From Fischerella sp. PCC 9431 (lineage in GTDB: Bacteria; Cyanobacteriota; Cyanobacteriia; Cyanobacteriales; Nostocaceae): a stretch of DNA of 64,000 nucleotides. Where the stretch lies: assembly GCF_000447295.1 (NCBI RefSeq), contig NZ_KE650771.1:1761004-1825003 (forward strand), written 5' to 3'. Positions 27,691-37,455 of the stretch are shown piece after piece. The notes beneath the pieces were generated by a model. The model did not search any database. It was not told the origin of the DNA and saw only the letters and a list, made by a program, of their open reading frames with translations. The stretch's first letter is position 1, and each line of letters opens with the position of its first letter. A program made the position numbers and the translations under genes.

Positions 27691-27897
27691 ACCCTTAGAC
27701 CCCTTTTTTAGGTGAGGTGATACTTTCCGCTTTCTTTGGTACGGTTACACCCACTGTCAACACAACTTTAGCCTGTTACATTAGTTTGCAGAAGGACACA
27801 ACAGCAATAGTAAAGTTAAACAGATAATTAATAATCTGTGATTAAAGTTTATCGAAATTCAGTTTGCCTGCTGTTGTGGTAATACAGGAGGAAAAAC

Positions 27898-28242
27898 GTG
27901 AACAACCCATCTAATAAAGTCTCAGAATTTTTTAACGGTGAGTCAGAAACCCAGAACTTTTTGTGGCAGTATGTTAAATCATTGACTCCAGATACCGTTA
28001 GCCAGCTATCTCAACCTAGTTCTCCGGAAGTATTTCAGGTAATGGAACAAAATATCATCGGACTTTTGGGTAATTTGCCACCGGAACATTTTGGTGTTAC
28101 TATCACCACTAGCCGTGAAAGTCTCGGTCGTCTGTTAGCATCTGCGATGATGAGCGGTTACTTCTTGCGTAATGCTGAACAAAGAATGAACTTTGAACTA
28201 GCGCTCCAAAGTACAGAAGTCAACAACCATGAAGTTGAATAG
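27898..28242 (+). CDS. DUF760 family protein
   Basis: 114 residues starting at GTG, chosen because a perfect AGGAGG lies 8 bp upstream. SETQNFLWQYVKSLTPDTVSQLSQP, VMEQNIIGLLGNLPPEHFGVTITTSRESLGRLLASAMMSGYFLRNAEQRMNFE is the DUF760 domain, found in cyanobacteria and plastids. The function is not known. It ends 150 bp before a rho-independent terminator, so it is transcribed alone. Confidence 0.85.
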   Translation: MNNPSNKVSEFFNGESETQNFLWQYVKSLTPDTVSQLSQPSSPEVFQVMEQNIIGLLGNLPPEHFGVTITTSRESLGRLLASAMMSGYFLRNAEQRMNFELALQSTEVNNHEVE

Positions 28243-28385
28243 CAATTCAAAATTAGCTGTTACTAAAGAGTAAATAAAGCAAGTAAGTTGATTTCAAGCT
28301 TTGTCCTAGCCACAATAAGCTGATGAACTAAACTAGTAAGATGAGACTACTGAAAAGTTAATATACAAATTGTCATAAAATACAG

Positions 28386-28424
28386 ACTCGACAAAAATTT
28401 ATTTATTTGTCGAGTTTTGTTTTT
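28386..28424 (+). terminator. Terminator after the DUF760 gene
   Basis: ACTCGACAAA (28386-28395) pairs with TTTGTCGAGT (28406-28415), followed by TTTGTTTTT. It lies just upstream of the mutT-type gene and argues against a longer N-terminus for that gene. Confidence 0.9.
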
Positions 28425-28470
28425 GGTATTTGTCGTTATTACCAAACAACCTACCACCAACCACGATGCT

Positions 28471-28914
28471 ATGAACGAAACTAATTGGATTCCACCTCAT
28501 AAAATTATAGGTGTTGCCGTAATTTGGAATGATCAGGGACAAATTCTCATTGATCGCCGTCGTCAAGAAGGCGCGATGGGTGGATTGTGGGAATTTCCTG
28601 GAGGTAAGATCGAACTTGATGAGACTATCGAAGAATGTATTCAACGGGAAATCAAAGAAGAATTAGGAATATTGATTGAAGTTGGTGAACACCTAATCAC
28701 GATAGACCATACCTATACCCAAATCCGCGTTACTCTCACAGTACATCACTGCCGCCTCATACAAGGAGTTCCCCAGCCCATAGAATGCGATGAAGTACGT
28801 TGGGTGAGTGTCGATGAATTAGAGTCTTTTGCATTTCCAGAAGCAAATATCCAAATTATTGCTGCATTGCGGGAATGGGGAAATGGGGATAAGGGAGACA
28901 AAGGGGAATACTAA
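28471..28914 (+). CDS. mutT: NUDIX hydrolase, MutT (8-oxo-dGTP diphosphatase) type
   Basis: 147 residues from the ATG at 28471. The Nudix box GGLWEFPGGKIELDETIEECIQREIKEELGI is complete (G-x5-E-x7-R-E-x2-E-E). The preceding AVIWNDQGQILIDRRRQEGAMGG is the MutT-type lead. It removes oxidised nucleotides from the pool. An upstream TTG frame would extend it through a terminator hairpin and is unlikely. Confidence 0.88.
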   Translation: MNETNWIPPHKIIGVAVIWNDQGQILIDRRRQEGAMGGLWEFPGGKIELDETIEECIQREIKEELGILIEVGEHLITIDHTYTQIRVTLTVHHCRLIQGVPQPIECDEVRWVSVDELESFAFPEANIQIIAALREWGNGDKGDKGEY

Positions 28915-28945
28915 TAGCACGTCTAGTACAACCACCAAGCAATAA

Positions 28946-30139
28946 CTATTTTATATACACTGGTAAAGTAAAATGAAACCATGCGCCGTTACTGGGTGAA
29001 GTATCTACCCATATTTGACCATAGTGGGCGCGGATAATGCGTTGGCATAAACACAGACCAATTCCGTAGCCTTCTTTACTTTCATCTCGTTCGAGACGGA
29101 AATGGTTTTCAAAAATGCGATCGCGGTTTTCTTCAGGTATCCCAGGTCCTGTATCACCAATACTAAATTGAACTTTTTGGGTAGTACGGTGTAGTCCGGC
29201 AACTGTAATTGTACCGCCTTCGGGTGTATATTTAATAGCATTATCCAGGAGATTTATCAATACCTGGCGGATACGTTCTGGATCAGCGTAAACTAGGGGT
29301 AAATCTTTGGGAATATCCTTTTCGACTTTCAGGGATTTGGCTGTGTAGCGATCGCTCAATTCTTCTAACACATCTAAACACAGTTGTCCGAGATTTGTTT
29401 TTTGTGGCTTAACTGGAAATTCTCTGTCGTTGTTGTTACGACCTACTTGCAAAAGATCAGTAATCATACGATCTATAATCCGAGCTTGGTTACGGGCTTG
29501 TTTGAATAAGTTATTTGTCATTGTCGGCGTTAGCCGCTCAAAACCTGCTTTCTCTGGATTATAGTTAGACTGGAGAGTTTCTATAGCTATAGCAGTAGCC
29601 GTTAGAGGATTACGGAGGTCATGGGCTAGCATAGCAATTACCCTGTCTTTAAATTGCAACTGCTCTTCGAGTTGCTCCTTTTCTTGTTTTAAGCGAAAAA
29701 CTTCATCTGACAGGTGCAGAAGTTCCGCAGATAGAGCAATTGAATGAATAGAAGATTTAGAAACTGAGGTGGTGCGACTATTATCCTCTGTATTTTCTAG
29801 CAGGTCACTCTGTAATTTAATATAGGCATCTACTGCTACTTGCCAGCGAGGCCACCAACTTTTGAGCTGCGTAATTATATTACTACCAGCTAGAACATGT
29901 CGAGGTTCTGGGTGAATTTTGATTAAAGCTGGCGTCGCTACCAATTTAAAGTGTTCAGCCAAATAGGGTTGTTGTCCAACATCAACAATTTGTAGTTCAA
30001 ACTTGTAGTCAGCCTGTAATTCTTTCAGATACGTACGAATTCGCTGGACTTGTTGTCGAGACTTTGGTCGTCCATCGACAAAAAGCAACAACTGTAGTGG
30101 AGCTTCAGAATAAATGGGCTGATCCTGGGAAGCTTGCAT
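28946..30139 (-). CDS. sasA: Adaptive-response sensory histidine kinase SasA
   Basis: KaiC-interacting kinase that passes circadian clock output to RpaA. 397 residues from the chosen start ([20 protein letters not shown]). Residues about 10-100 form the KaiB-like thioredoxin-fold domain ([37 protein letters not shown]). The H box is [12 protein letters not shown] with H173. N, G1 and G2 boxes follow ([45 protein letters not shown]). A further in-frame ATG 60 bp upstream would add 20 residues that SasA proteins lack. The Kai genes are not in this window. Confidence 0.93.
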   Translation of the reverse strand: MQASQDQPIYSEAPLQLLLFVDGRPKSRQQVQRIRTYLKELQADYKFELQIVDVGQQPYLAEHFKLVATPALIKIHPEPRHVLAGSNIITQLKSWWPRWQVAVDAYIKLQSDLLENTEDNSRTTSVSKSSIHSIALSAELLHLSDEVFRLKQEKEQLEEQLQFKDRVIAMLAHDLRNPLTATAIAIETLQSNYNPEKAGFERLTPTMTNNLFKQARNQARIIDRMITDLLQVGRNNNDREFPVKPQKTNLGQLCLDVLEELSDRYTAKSLKVEKDIPKDLPLVYADPERIRQVLINLLDNAIKYTPEGGTITVAGLHRTTQKVQFSIGDTGPGIPEENRDRIFENHFRLERDESKEGYGIGLCLCQRIIRAHYGQIWVDTSPSNGAWFHFTLPVYIK

Positions 30140-30199
30140 GTAATCGTGTTTTAGCACTGGTAACGAACCGACGACGCTGATAGAGAAAGTTAAAATCAA

Positions 30200-31034
30200 T
30201 TGGCGTGTGTCGATGATAATGATCTTTGTTTGTTTTCAATTTAATATCTATTTTAGATTTTTCATACTCCAATTCTCTATAGGTTTTTGAGATGAAATAT
30301 ATCTTTTTCAGCCATTTCTTTCGCCTTAACCTGAACCTAGTTTTTTCTTGACAAAACTTGTGCAATCAGTCTAAGTCGCGATCTTCGCTGAATCAACTAT
30401 ATTTCGTCAAGAGTAGATGACTTTTTTTATACAGCTGCTTTTTGACTGGATCAGAACAGACAACTTCCAAGAATATAAGCTAAATCCAAGACAAGGGCGA
30501 TCGCACCACTAAAAACAAGTCTCTAGCTGCTTATTAAATAGTTAAACTAAGCACATATCAAAACCGCATTTTCCCAATGCATAATTTCAAGATTCTTGGG
30601 AAACAACTACCAAGCTTGACTGCTTTGTTGGTGAAATACCAAAATAGTTACTGATGGGTTTTTAGTTGCGCTTTGGCGATGACTACAAAATCGGCAAACT
30701 ACTACTAGCCATATAATATTATCAACTTTTTGGAAATTGCTAGCAGTGGTAGTTTATTTGTTTTAGTTTATCTAGCTTACCACCTTTAGCTAATAGTTTT
30801 AGCGATCGCTGGTCTTGAACTACAAGCGATCGCTTTCCTTTTCTCTAATTGGGTAAAGCAAACGCGGCCTTAATTTCAGCTTAACACTTTTGGGTAAGGA
30901 ATCGGGCATGAATCAGTTATCAGTTATCAGTTAACTGATTAGTTGTCTCCCTTGTCCCCAATTCCCAATCCCCTTTCCCCGATCCCCTTTCAAATACGCT
31001 AGGGTAGAAATTGACACTCCATTTTTAATTTCCT
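30200..31034. other. Long intergenic region with HIP1 hairpin and STRR
   Basis: 835 bp without a convincing gene. Two HIP1 palindromes (AGCGATCGCT at 30801-30810 and 30825-30834) could pair over a 14-nt loop and are followed by TTTCCTTTTC. At about 30910-30944 there are ATCAGTT heptamers with a complementary AACTGAT, then TCCCCAATTCCC-type STRR to about 31003. Confidence 0.6.
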
Positions 31035-32471
31035 GTGCTGTACTTTCAACGTTCAGCTGTCCTTCTCAGTTTGGCAGTTTTACTCTCTTCACTCACGGCC
31101 TGTGCCAGTAGTAATATTGGTAAAAGTCTTGAGCAATCTTTGGCAGCAGATTCTCGGCTGAAAGATAACCCAGTAATTTTTGGTGCTAACCAAACGCCTA
31201 ATGGCGATCGCCAGAACTCAAACCAATCTACCCAGCCAACAGTTCAGTTACCAGCTGATTTTCCCAAGGATATCCCCATTTATCCGAACGCCCAAATACA
31301 GGAAGTTTCTACTGCAACTGACCCAGATAATAAAGTGTCAACTCGCTGGCTGAGTTCTGACCCCAGTAATTTTATCGCTAGCTTTTATCGTAGTCAGTTG
31401 CAAAATAAAAATTGGCAGATTTCCCAACAGCCAACTGATGATCAAAGCGGTACTTTCACCGCAACACGCGATAATTTACAGCTGACGATTTCTATTAAAC
31501 CGCAATCAGTTACTAACGCTGCACCCAATCAACCACAGACAGCTACCGAATTACTAATTGAGTACCAGCCAAACTCCAAAACTATAGCTCAAGCTACCCC
31601 AACTCCTAGCAATCAAATTACTAGTAGTGATACTACTCCTCAACCAGGTGATCCCCAGTTTATCGGCCCTGTACGACCACAAGGCTCAGTCAATCAACCG
31701 ACTGATAGTTCTAACACTAGTAACTCTATATCAACAGCAATATCTGGTACTCAAGAATTTAGTGACTTAAACAAAGCACCCCAAGAATTGCAAAAATACA
31801 TTCAAGATGTCGCTCGTTTGGGTATTTTATCTGTAGAGTCTCAAGGTACAAAAAATAATTCTACTACTACAATTAATCTGTTTGAACCTAACAAAAATAT
31901 CACTCGTCGAGAATATGCTCGTTGGCTAGTGGCTGCTAATAATGCTATGTATGCCAATGTTCCATCTAAACAGATTCGCTTGGCATCAGAAAACGCCCAA
32001 CCGGCTTTTAGTGATGTACCAAAAACAGATCCAGATTTTCCAGCTATCCAAGGATTAGCTGAAAGTGGTTTATTTCCAAGTCTTTTATCTGGTGATTCTA
32101 CACAAGTTTTGTTTCGACCAGATGCGCCTTTGACACGAGAACAATTACTCATGTCAAAAGTTCCTTTAGATACACGCCAAGCCTTACCTACTGCTAGTGT
32201 AAGTGCTGTCAGTCAAACTTGGGGCTTTCAGGATGCAGCAAAAATCGACCCCAAAGCATTGCGGGCGATATTGGCTGATTTCCAAAATGGAGAACAATCT
32301 AACATCCGTCGAGTATATGGCTATACCACACTTTTCCAACCGAAAAAACCAGTAACTCGTGCGGAAGCAGCAGCAGCATTATGGTATTTTGGTACTCAAG
32401 GTGAGGGTATATCAGCAATCGATGCTCTGAAATTAGCGCGATCGCCCAGTAATCCATCAAATCAATTTTGA
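31035..32471 (+). CDS. SLH-domain lipoprotein
   Basis: 478 residues from a GTG start. A lipoprotein signal (LLSLAVLLSSLTAC) is followed by a Gln/Asn/Pro-rich linker. The central region (DFPKDIPIYPNAQIQEV ... FIASFYRSQLQNKNWQISQQ) is a compact domain common in cyanobacterial surface proteins. The C-terminal half has S-layer homology units (NITRREYARWLVAANNAMY, AFSDVPKTDPDFPAIQGLAESGLFPS, LTREQLLMSKVPL, PVTRAEAAAALWYFG). SLH domains anchor outer-membrane and cell-wall proteins to peptidoglycan. The ribosome site is poor and the start may differ. Confidence 0.8.
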   Translation: MLYFQRSAVLLSLAVLLSSLTACASSNIGKSLEQSLAADSRLKDNPVIFGANQTPNGDRQNSNQSTQPTVQLPADFPKDIPIYPNAQIQEVSTATDPDNKVSTRWLSSDPSNFIASFYRSQLQNKNWQISQQPTDDQSGTFTATRDNLQLTISIKPQSVTNAAPNQPQTATELLIEYQPNSKTIAQATPTPSNQITSSDTTPQPGDPQFIGPVRPQGSVNQPTDSSNTSNSISTAISGTQEFSDLNKAPQELQKYIQDVARLGILSVESQGTKNNSTTTINLFEPNKNITRREYARWLVAANNAMYANVPSKQIRLASENAQPAFSDVPKTDPDFPAIQGLAESGLFPSLLSGDSTQVLFRPDAPLTREQLLMSKVPLDTRQALPTASVSAVSQTWGFQDAAKIDPKALRAILADFQNGEQSNIRRVYGYTTLFQPKKPVTRAEAAAALWYFGTQGEGISAIDALKLARSPSNPSNQF

Positions 32472-32849
32472 GAAATTTGTAGTTAGCGCTTAAGCGCTTA
32501 ATTAAGCACTTTAGTGCTGACACTACGTACATTTTTATCTTGCTCTGACAGAGTACTATTAGCTCTGAACACAGAAGATTTGTGGTACTGGCATTATTCC
32601 AAATAATAATTATCTTGAAAACAAACTGCTGAAAATATTTGGCAAAATTTACAGCAGCGGTTTTTATTTATTGGCAAGCAAATTTATGTAATTACTTGAG
32701 TTGTTTATAAATAGTATTAAAACTTGCTTTTTAATCTCTTAACTTCATTATATCTCAAGATTCCCTGTAATAGTTGCTTTTGTGCTTGACTGAAAAAGCC
32801 TTTTGCTGGCATATTACTCTGTGACTAGAAATAATCTACTTTTGATAAT
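32472..32849. other. Intergenic region with two twin hairpins
   Basis: AGCGCTTAAGCGCT (32485-32498) and AGCACTTTAGTGCT (32505-32518) are two 14-bp self-complementary sequences, related to each other and 6 bp apart, right after the SLH gene. They probably serve as its terminator or are dispersed repeats. The remaining 330 bp are AT-rich with no gene. Confidence 0.6.
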
Positions 32850-34010
32850 ATGCAATTTATTGGTGCGATCGTTTATCAATGTAAGCACAAACTTAGTATC
32901 AAAAAAGAAATCATAGCAGCAGGATTTTTGATTTTATCTTTTATGTCGCCGCTTAAATCTTTGGCTGCAATAAAGGTTAGTAAAATTTATGTATTTGGTG
33001 ATAGTCTTTCTGACACTGGCAACTTTTACAATGCCTCAAAATCCTACATTCCACCAAGTCCACCCTACTATAAAGGACGCCTTTCTAATGGCAAGGTGTG
33101 GGTAGAATATCTTGGAGATGAACTCGGATTGTCCCCAACTTTATTTACTGACTTAAAAAATCGCACTCCTAGCGAAGGTATTAATTATGCTTTTGCCGGA
33201 AGTAGTTCTGGTCTGGGTAATGCTACAGTTCCAAAATCATTATTACCGGGAATACTTGGGCAAGTTGGTTTATTTATACGCTACTTACGAGAAAGCAATC
33301 AACAAGCTGATCCAGATGCACTTTATATCATCTGGGGTGGCGGTAATGATTATGTTTTTGGTGGCGCTATTGATGTCACCCAAACAATTACAAATTTATC
33401 AAGATCAGTGGCATTACTTGCTCTAGCAGGCGCTAAAAATATCATGGTGATTAACTTACCAGATTTAGGCACACTTCCTTTGACATCAAATAAACCGAAT
33501 TCCGAGCAATTAACTACTTTAACTCAAAAACATAATATGGCATTGGCAGCAAGTTTAAAAACTCTGAGTTCAATTCCTGGCGTTAATATTATTCCTGTTG
33601 ACATCAATTCCCTATTTATGAAGCTGCAAACTTCCCCCAGCCAATTTGGTTTAACCAATGTGACTGATGCTTATTTGTTATGCGACTTTGAGGATATTCT
33701 TCAAGGAAATTTGAATATATGCGGTAGTCAAAGTGGGAGTCCAGATGAATATTTATTTTGGGACAGCATACATCCTACAACACGCGTCCACAAATTCGTA
33801 GCACAAACAGCACTCGAAGCCTTGAATGAGCAGCTCCTATCTAAATCTTGGTATCAAGGATCTGGGAATTTGCAGCATGTAGAACAGCAGTTTACTCCAG
33901 CAAATCTGGTTCTTGGCGGACAATCATTTCATACAAAGGTTGAAAACTCAACCAGCCCATATAATGAGAACCAACCTGGCTTTGTGCTATGCTGGCGTAC
34001 TCATGTTTAA
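32850..34010 (+). CDS. SGNH/GDSL family esterase-lipase, exported
   Basis: 386 residues. A signal peptide (about 1-40, KKEIIAAGFLILSFMSPLKSLAA) precedes block I GDSLSDTGNF with the nucleophile S52. Block III is WGGGNDYVFGG and block V is WDSIHPTTRVHKF, holding the Asp-His pair. It should hydrolyse an ester or lipid outside the cytoplasm. The family normally ends soon after block V. Here about 39 residues run on into DNA that is antisense to the 3' end of the class II aldolase gene (119-bp overlap), so the tail may be recent. Confidence 0.87.
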   Translation: MQFIGAIVYQCKHKLSIKKEIIAAGFLILSFMSPLKSLAAIKVSKIYVFGDSLSDTGNFYNASKSYIPPSPPYYKGRLSNGKVWVEYLGDELGLSPTLFTDLKNRTPSEGINYAFAGSSSGLGNATVPKSLLPGILGQVGLFIRYLRESNQQADPDALYIIWGGGNDYVFGGAIDVTQTITNLSRSVALLALAGAKNIMVINLPDLGTLPLTSNKPNSEQLTTLTQKHNMALAASLKTLSSIPGVNIIPVDINSLFMKLQTSPSQFGLTNVTDAYLLCDFEDILQGNLNICGSQSGSPDEYLFWDSIHPTTRVHKFVAQTALEALNEQLLSKSWYQGSGNLQHVEQQFTPANLVLGGQSFHTKVENSTSPYNENQPGFVLCWRTHV

Positions 34011-34677
34011 TTGGCTCTGGTTTACCAGCTGCTTCTGCTAATAATTGAGCTTGACAGCTGCGTTCCATTGTGATGAACCACCATGCAGCCTCATCAACTG
34101 AATGACCGACTGTGAGCAAGCCGTGATTTTTGAGAATGACGGCTTTATTATGACCCAGAGTTTGAGCAATGCGTTTACCCTCTTCCAGTTCCAGAACGAC
34201 ACCAGTATAATCATCGAATAAGCTGTGATCTTCGTAGAACATGCAAGCATCTTGGGTCAGGGGGTCAAGCAGGCGACCCAAGCTAGACCAGCTTTTGCCA
34301 TAGAGTGAGTGAGCATGAGCTGCTGCGACTACATCAGGACGAGCTACATGGACTTGGGAATGAATTGTAAAAGCCGCTTGATTGATCGGGCGATCGCCTG
34401 CAATCACATCACCTCGGTGGTTAACCAAAATCAGATCACTGACTCGAATTAAACCAAAGTGCATACCAAAAGGGTTGACCCAGAAGCAATCTAATTGTTC
34501 TGGATCACGAGCGGTAATATGACCTGCAATACCTTCATCAAACCCAAAACGAGAAAACAAGCGAAACGCCGCCGCTAACCGTTGCTTGCGATGTAGACGT
34601 TCTTCTTCAGGTGTAGAAAAAACTGGAGGTTGGGGAAGATTAGGTTTCTCGATAGAGATAGCTTGCATTTTGCCCAC
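33892..34677 (-). CDS. Class II aldolase/adducin family protein
   Basis: 261 residues with FSRFGFDEGIAGHITARDPE, FWVNPFGMHFGLIRVSDLILVN, and metal-ligand histidines in VVAAAHAHSLYGK and in VILKNHGLLTVGHSVDEAAW. The fold is that of L-fuculose-phosphate aldolase-like enzymes and adducin heads; the substrate is unknown. The last 119 bp overlap the 3' end of the GDSL gene on the plus strand, tail to tail. An alternative Met at codon 4 is possible. It is divergent from the M42 peptidase gene with 53 bp between. Confidence 0.88.
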   Translation of the reverse strand: MGKMQAISIEKPNLPQPPVFSTPEEERLHRKQRLAAAFRLFSRFGFDEGIAGHITARDPEQLDCFWVNPFGMHFGLIRVSDLILVNHRGDVIAGDRPINQAAFTIHSQVHVARPDVVAAAHAHSLYGKSWSSLGRLLDPLTQDACMFYEDHSLFDDYTGVVLELEEGKRIAQTLGHNKAVILKNHGLLTVGHSVDEAAWWFITMERSCQAQLLAEAAGKPEPIKHEYASIAQSQVGSHYMGWLSFQPLYEMIVRQEPDLLE

Positions 34678-34730
34678 CTAATATTATGATTGTTTGCATT
34701 CCAAATGCTTATATATTTTTGAGTATACTT

Positions 34731-35780
34731 ATGTGGGATTACGATCATCTATTCAAAATAATTGCAGAATTGGTAATGCACCACTCTCCTAGTGGTATGG
34801 AAACAGAAATTAACCAATACTTAATGCACAGATTTACAGAGTTAAAAGTCAAAGCTTGGTGCGATCGCGCTGATAATATCATTGCCAAAATACCCGGTAA
34901 AAATCCTGATCGAGCGATCGCCATCACTGCTCACAAAGATGAAATTGGTGGAATCGTCAAAACCATTGGCGAACAAGGTAAAGTTGAAGTCCGCAAACTC
35001 GGTGGTGCATTTCCCTGGGTTTACGGCGAAGGTGTTGTGGATTTACTAGGAGATAACGCAACTATCAGTGGAATTCTCAGTTTTGGTTCCCGTCACGTTT
35101 CCCACGAATCACCACAAAAAATCCAGCAAGAAGACACTGCTGTGAAATGGGAAAATGCTTGGATTGAAACAAAATGTACTACCGCCGAACTCGAAGCAGC
35201 TGGCATTCGGGCGGGAACTAGAATGGTAATTGGTAAGCATCGCAAGCATCCAATTCGACTAAAAGACCATATTGCCAGTTATACATTAGACAATAAAGCC
35301 TCCGTTGCAATTTTGTTAGCTCTGGCAGAAAAAATCACACAGCCAGCAGTTGATGTATATTTGGTTGCATCAGCAAAAGAAGAAGTAGGAGCAATTGGGG
35401 CGCTTTACTTTACTCAAAACCAGTGCTTAGATGCCTTAATTGCTTTAGAGATTTGTCCTTTATCGTCAGAATATCCGATTGAAGACGGCAAAAGCCCTGT
35501 AATTTTGTCTCAGGATGCTTATGGCATGTATGATGAAACTTTAAATAGACAATTACACCAATCTGCTAAACAATTAAATATACCAGTGCAACTTGCAATC
35601 TTAAATGGTTTTGGTAGCGATGCTTCTATTGCGATGAAATTCGGTCATGTCGCCCGCGCTGCATGTTTATCCTTCCCCACACAAAACACTCACGGATACG
35701 AAATTGCTCACTTAGGGGCGATCGCCAACTGTATTGATTTGTTACAAGTCTTTTGTGAAACCCAATCAATTGACAATTGA
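34731..35780 (+). CDS. M42 family metallopeptidase (glutamyl aminopeptidase/cellulase type)
   Basis: 349 residues from the Met at 34731 (MWDYDHLFKIIAELVMHHSP); an in-frame ATG at 34686 would add 15 residues and leave almost no room for a promoter. The dinuclear-metal ligands are visible: H in AITAHKDEIG, D in YTLDNKASVA, the catalytic E pair in SAKEEVGAIGA, ALEICPLSSE and the last H in FPTQNTHGYEIAHLGAI. These enzymes form large tetrahedral aminopeptidase complexes (family knowledge). It is followed by the CBS protein. Confidence 0.88.
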   Translation: MWDYDHLFKIIAELVMHHSPSGMETEINQYLMHRFTELKVKAWCDRADNIIAKIPGKNPDRAIAITAHKDEIGGIVKTIGEQGKVEVRKLGGAFPWVYGEGVVDLLGDNATISGILSFGSRHVSHESPQKIQQEDTAVKWENAWIETKCTTAELEAAGIRAGTRMVIGKHRKHPIRLKDHIASYTLDNKASVAILLALAEKITQPAVDVYLVASAKEEVGAIGALYFTQNQCLDALIALEICPLSSEYPIEDGKSPVILSQDAYGMYDETLNRQLHQSAKQLNIPVQLAILNGFGSDASIAMKFGHVARAACLSFPTQNTHGYEIAHLGAIANCIDLLQVFCETQSIDN

Positions 35781-35868
35781 CAATAGGCAATTATCAATTA
35801 CCCATTACCAGTTACCAAAATTCTCTACAATAAACCCAGAGTGCTTGATAAAAGGTGTCAGCAAACAA

Positions 35869-36333
35869 ATGCCTAAGACCGTCGCCGACGTAATGAGTCG
35901 TGACCCCATTGTAGTCCGACCCGAAACTCCTTTAAAGGAAGCTATCCAAATTCTGGCAGAACGACGCATCAGTGGTTTACCTGTTGTAGATGACGCCGGT
36001 AAATTGGTAGGTATTATCTCGGAAACTGATTTAATGTGGCAAGAAACAGGAGTCACGCCTCCGGCGTATATTATGTTTCTTGATAGCGTGATCTATTTAA
36101 AAAATCCAGCTACATACGATCGCGATTTGCACAAAGCTTTGGGACAAACTGTTGGGGAAGTAATGAGTAAACACCCCATCACCGTCTCTCCTGAGAAAAG
36201 CTTAAGAGAAGCAGCCAAAACCATGAGCGATCGCAGCGTTCACCGTTTACCAGTTCTTGACAGCGAGGGTCAAGTAATTGGTATTCTTACCCGTGGCGAT
36301 GTCATTCGCGCAATGGCCGCAGGTCAAGATTAG
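35869..36333 (+). CDS. Two-CBS-domain protein
   Basis: 154 residues from the Met at 35869, which begins MPKTVADVMSRDPIVVRPET; an upstream extension through STRR (AATTGACAATTGACAATAGG) is not coding. CBS 1: TPLKEAIQILAERRISGLPVVDDAGKLVGIISETDL; CBS 2: SLREAAKTMSDRSVHRLPVLDSEGQVIGILTRGDVIRAM. CBS pairs bind adenine nucleotides and regulate partner proteins. No partner domain is fused; target unknown. The NblB-like gene follows 63 bp downstream and may be co-transcribed. Confidence 0.9.
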   Translation: MPKTVADVMSRDPIVVRPETPLKEAIQILAERRISGLPVVDDAGKLVGIISETDLMWQETGVTPPAYIMFLDSVIYLKNPATYDRDLHKALGQTVGEVMSKHPITVSPEKSLREAAKTMSDRSVHRLPVLDSEGQVIGILTRGDVIRAMAAGQD

Positions 36334-36396
36334 TCATTAGTCCTTTGTCATTAGTTTTTTGACAAATGACAAATTTTACAAAAGTGAGATAAATAA

Positions 36397-37062
36397 ATGA
36401 GTGTTAATCCTGAATCTGTAAAACAATTACTGATTTCTGAGGATTTGGGCGATCGCTTACGAGCAGTGAATCAAATTCGCGAACTAGAACCAACTCTTGG
36501 TTTTGAGTTAATTCAAAATGCTATCAATGACAGTAATTCCCGTGTTCGCTACTCAGCAGTGAGTCAGTTTGATACTTTGGGTGGGCAAGATTTAGATTTA
36601 TCTTTGAATTTATTGCGCGATCGCTTGCTTAATGATCCAGAACCAGATGTCCAAGCAGCAGCAGCAGACTGTTTGGGTGCTTTGAAACTAAAAGCAGCTT
36701 TTGAAGATTTGCAGCAGCTTTACGAAACCAGCAACGAATGGATTGTCAAGTTTAGCATTATCGCTACTTTAGGAGAATTGGGTGAGCCGCGATCGTTTGA
36801 TTTACTCCAACAAGCGCTTTCCTCAGACAATGAATTAGTGCAAACTGCTGCAATTAGTTCTCTTGGGGACTTGGGAAACACACAAGCAATTCCACTTTTA
36901 GTTCCCTATGCTACAAATCCAGATTGGCAAATTCGCTATAGAGTTGCACAAGCTTTAGGTCGTCTGAAAGGAACAGACACCAAAAATATCTTAGAAACAT
37001 TGGCGAAAGATGAAGTGGAAGTTGTTGCAACAGAAGCACGAAAATCACTAGAAAATTTCTAA
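36397..37062 (+). CDS. nblB: HEAT/PBS-lyase repeat protein, NblB-like
   Basis: 221 residues consisting of five to six HEAT-like repeats of the phycobilisome-lyase type (RVRYSAVSQFDTLGG, DVQAAAADCLGALKLKAAFEDL, EPRSFDLLQQALSSDNELVQTAAISSLGDLG, DWQIRYRVAQALGRL). The N-terminus SVNPESVKQLLISEDLGDRLRAVNQIRELEP matches, from memory, NblB, which takes part in phycobilisome degradation during starvation. A related phycobilin lyase role cannot be excluded. A terminator follows at 37115. Confidence 0.75.
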   Translation: MSVNPESVKQLLISEDLGDRLRAVNQIRELEPTLGFELIQNAINDSNSRVRYSAVSQFDTLGGQDLDLSLNLLRDRLLNDPEPDVQAAAADCLGALKLKAAFEDLQQLYETSNEWIVKFSIIATLGELGEPRSFDLLQQALSSDNELVQTAAISSLGDLGNTQAIPLLVPYATNPDWQIRYRVAQALGRLKGTDTKNILETLAKDEVEVVATEARKSLENF

Positions 37063-37114
37063 GTTCAGATATGTATTAAAAATAGGTGTTGAGATCTAAT
37101 AAAGGACAACATAA

Positions 37115-37147
37115 TGGTTCACAAATACGTGAACCAATTTTTTTATA
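37115..37147 (+). terminator. Terminator after nblB-like gene
   Basis: GGTTCAC (37116-37122) pairs with GTGAACC (37129-37135), followed by AATTTTTTT. The rest of the spacer to 37455 is AT-rich with no gene and should contain the promoter of the first LEVG gene. Confidence 0.85.
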
Positions 37148-37455
37148 AAATACTAGTTCTATATATTTATTCTTCATAAACCAATTAATAAAATTTTTTA
37201 AATCAAGGGGTTAATACGATTCAAAACCTCTTGTTTTTATAATTATGTAATATTACTTAATATTAAAAGTACATTTTGTCGTACAAAGACTCAGTATTTT
37301 TCCTAAAGTTTTTCTCAAAATAAAGAAGAAGTAAATGTTCTGATTTTGAGATGACAATTACTCAAATACGGAAATAACATACAAATATGTTTTAGAACAA
37401 ACAAATAAGTTTGTTTCTAATATCCGCAATCATCCTTAGTCATCTCCAGTAAATC

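Noticed and set aside
28417..28470. N-terminal extension of the mutT gene from a TTG
   Set aside because: It would run through the tail of a rho-independent terminator; the ATG at 28471 fits MutT length.
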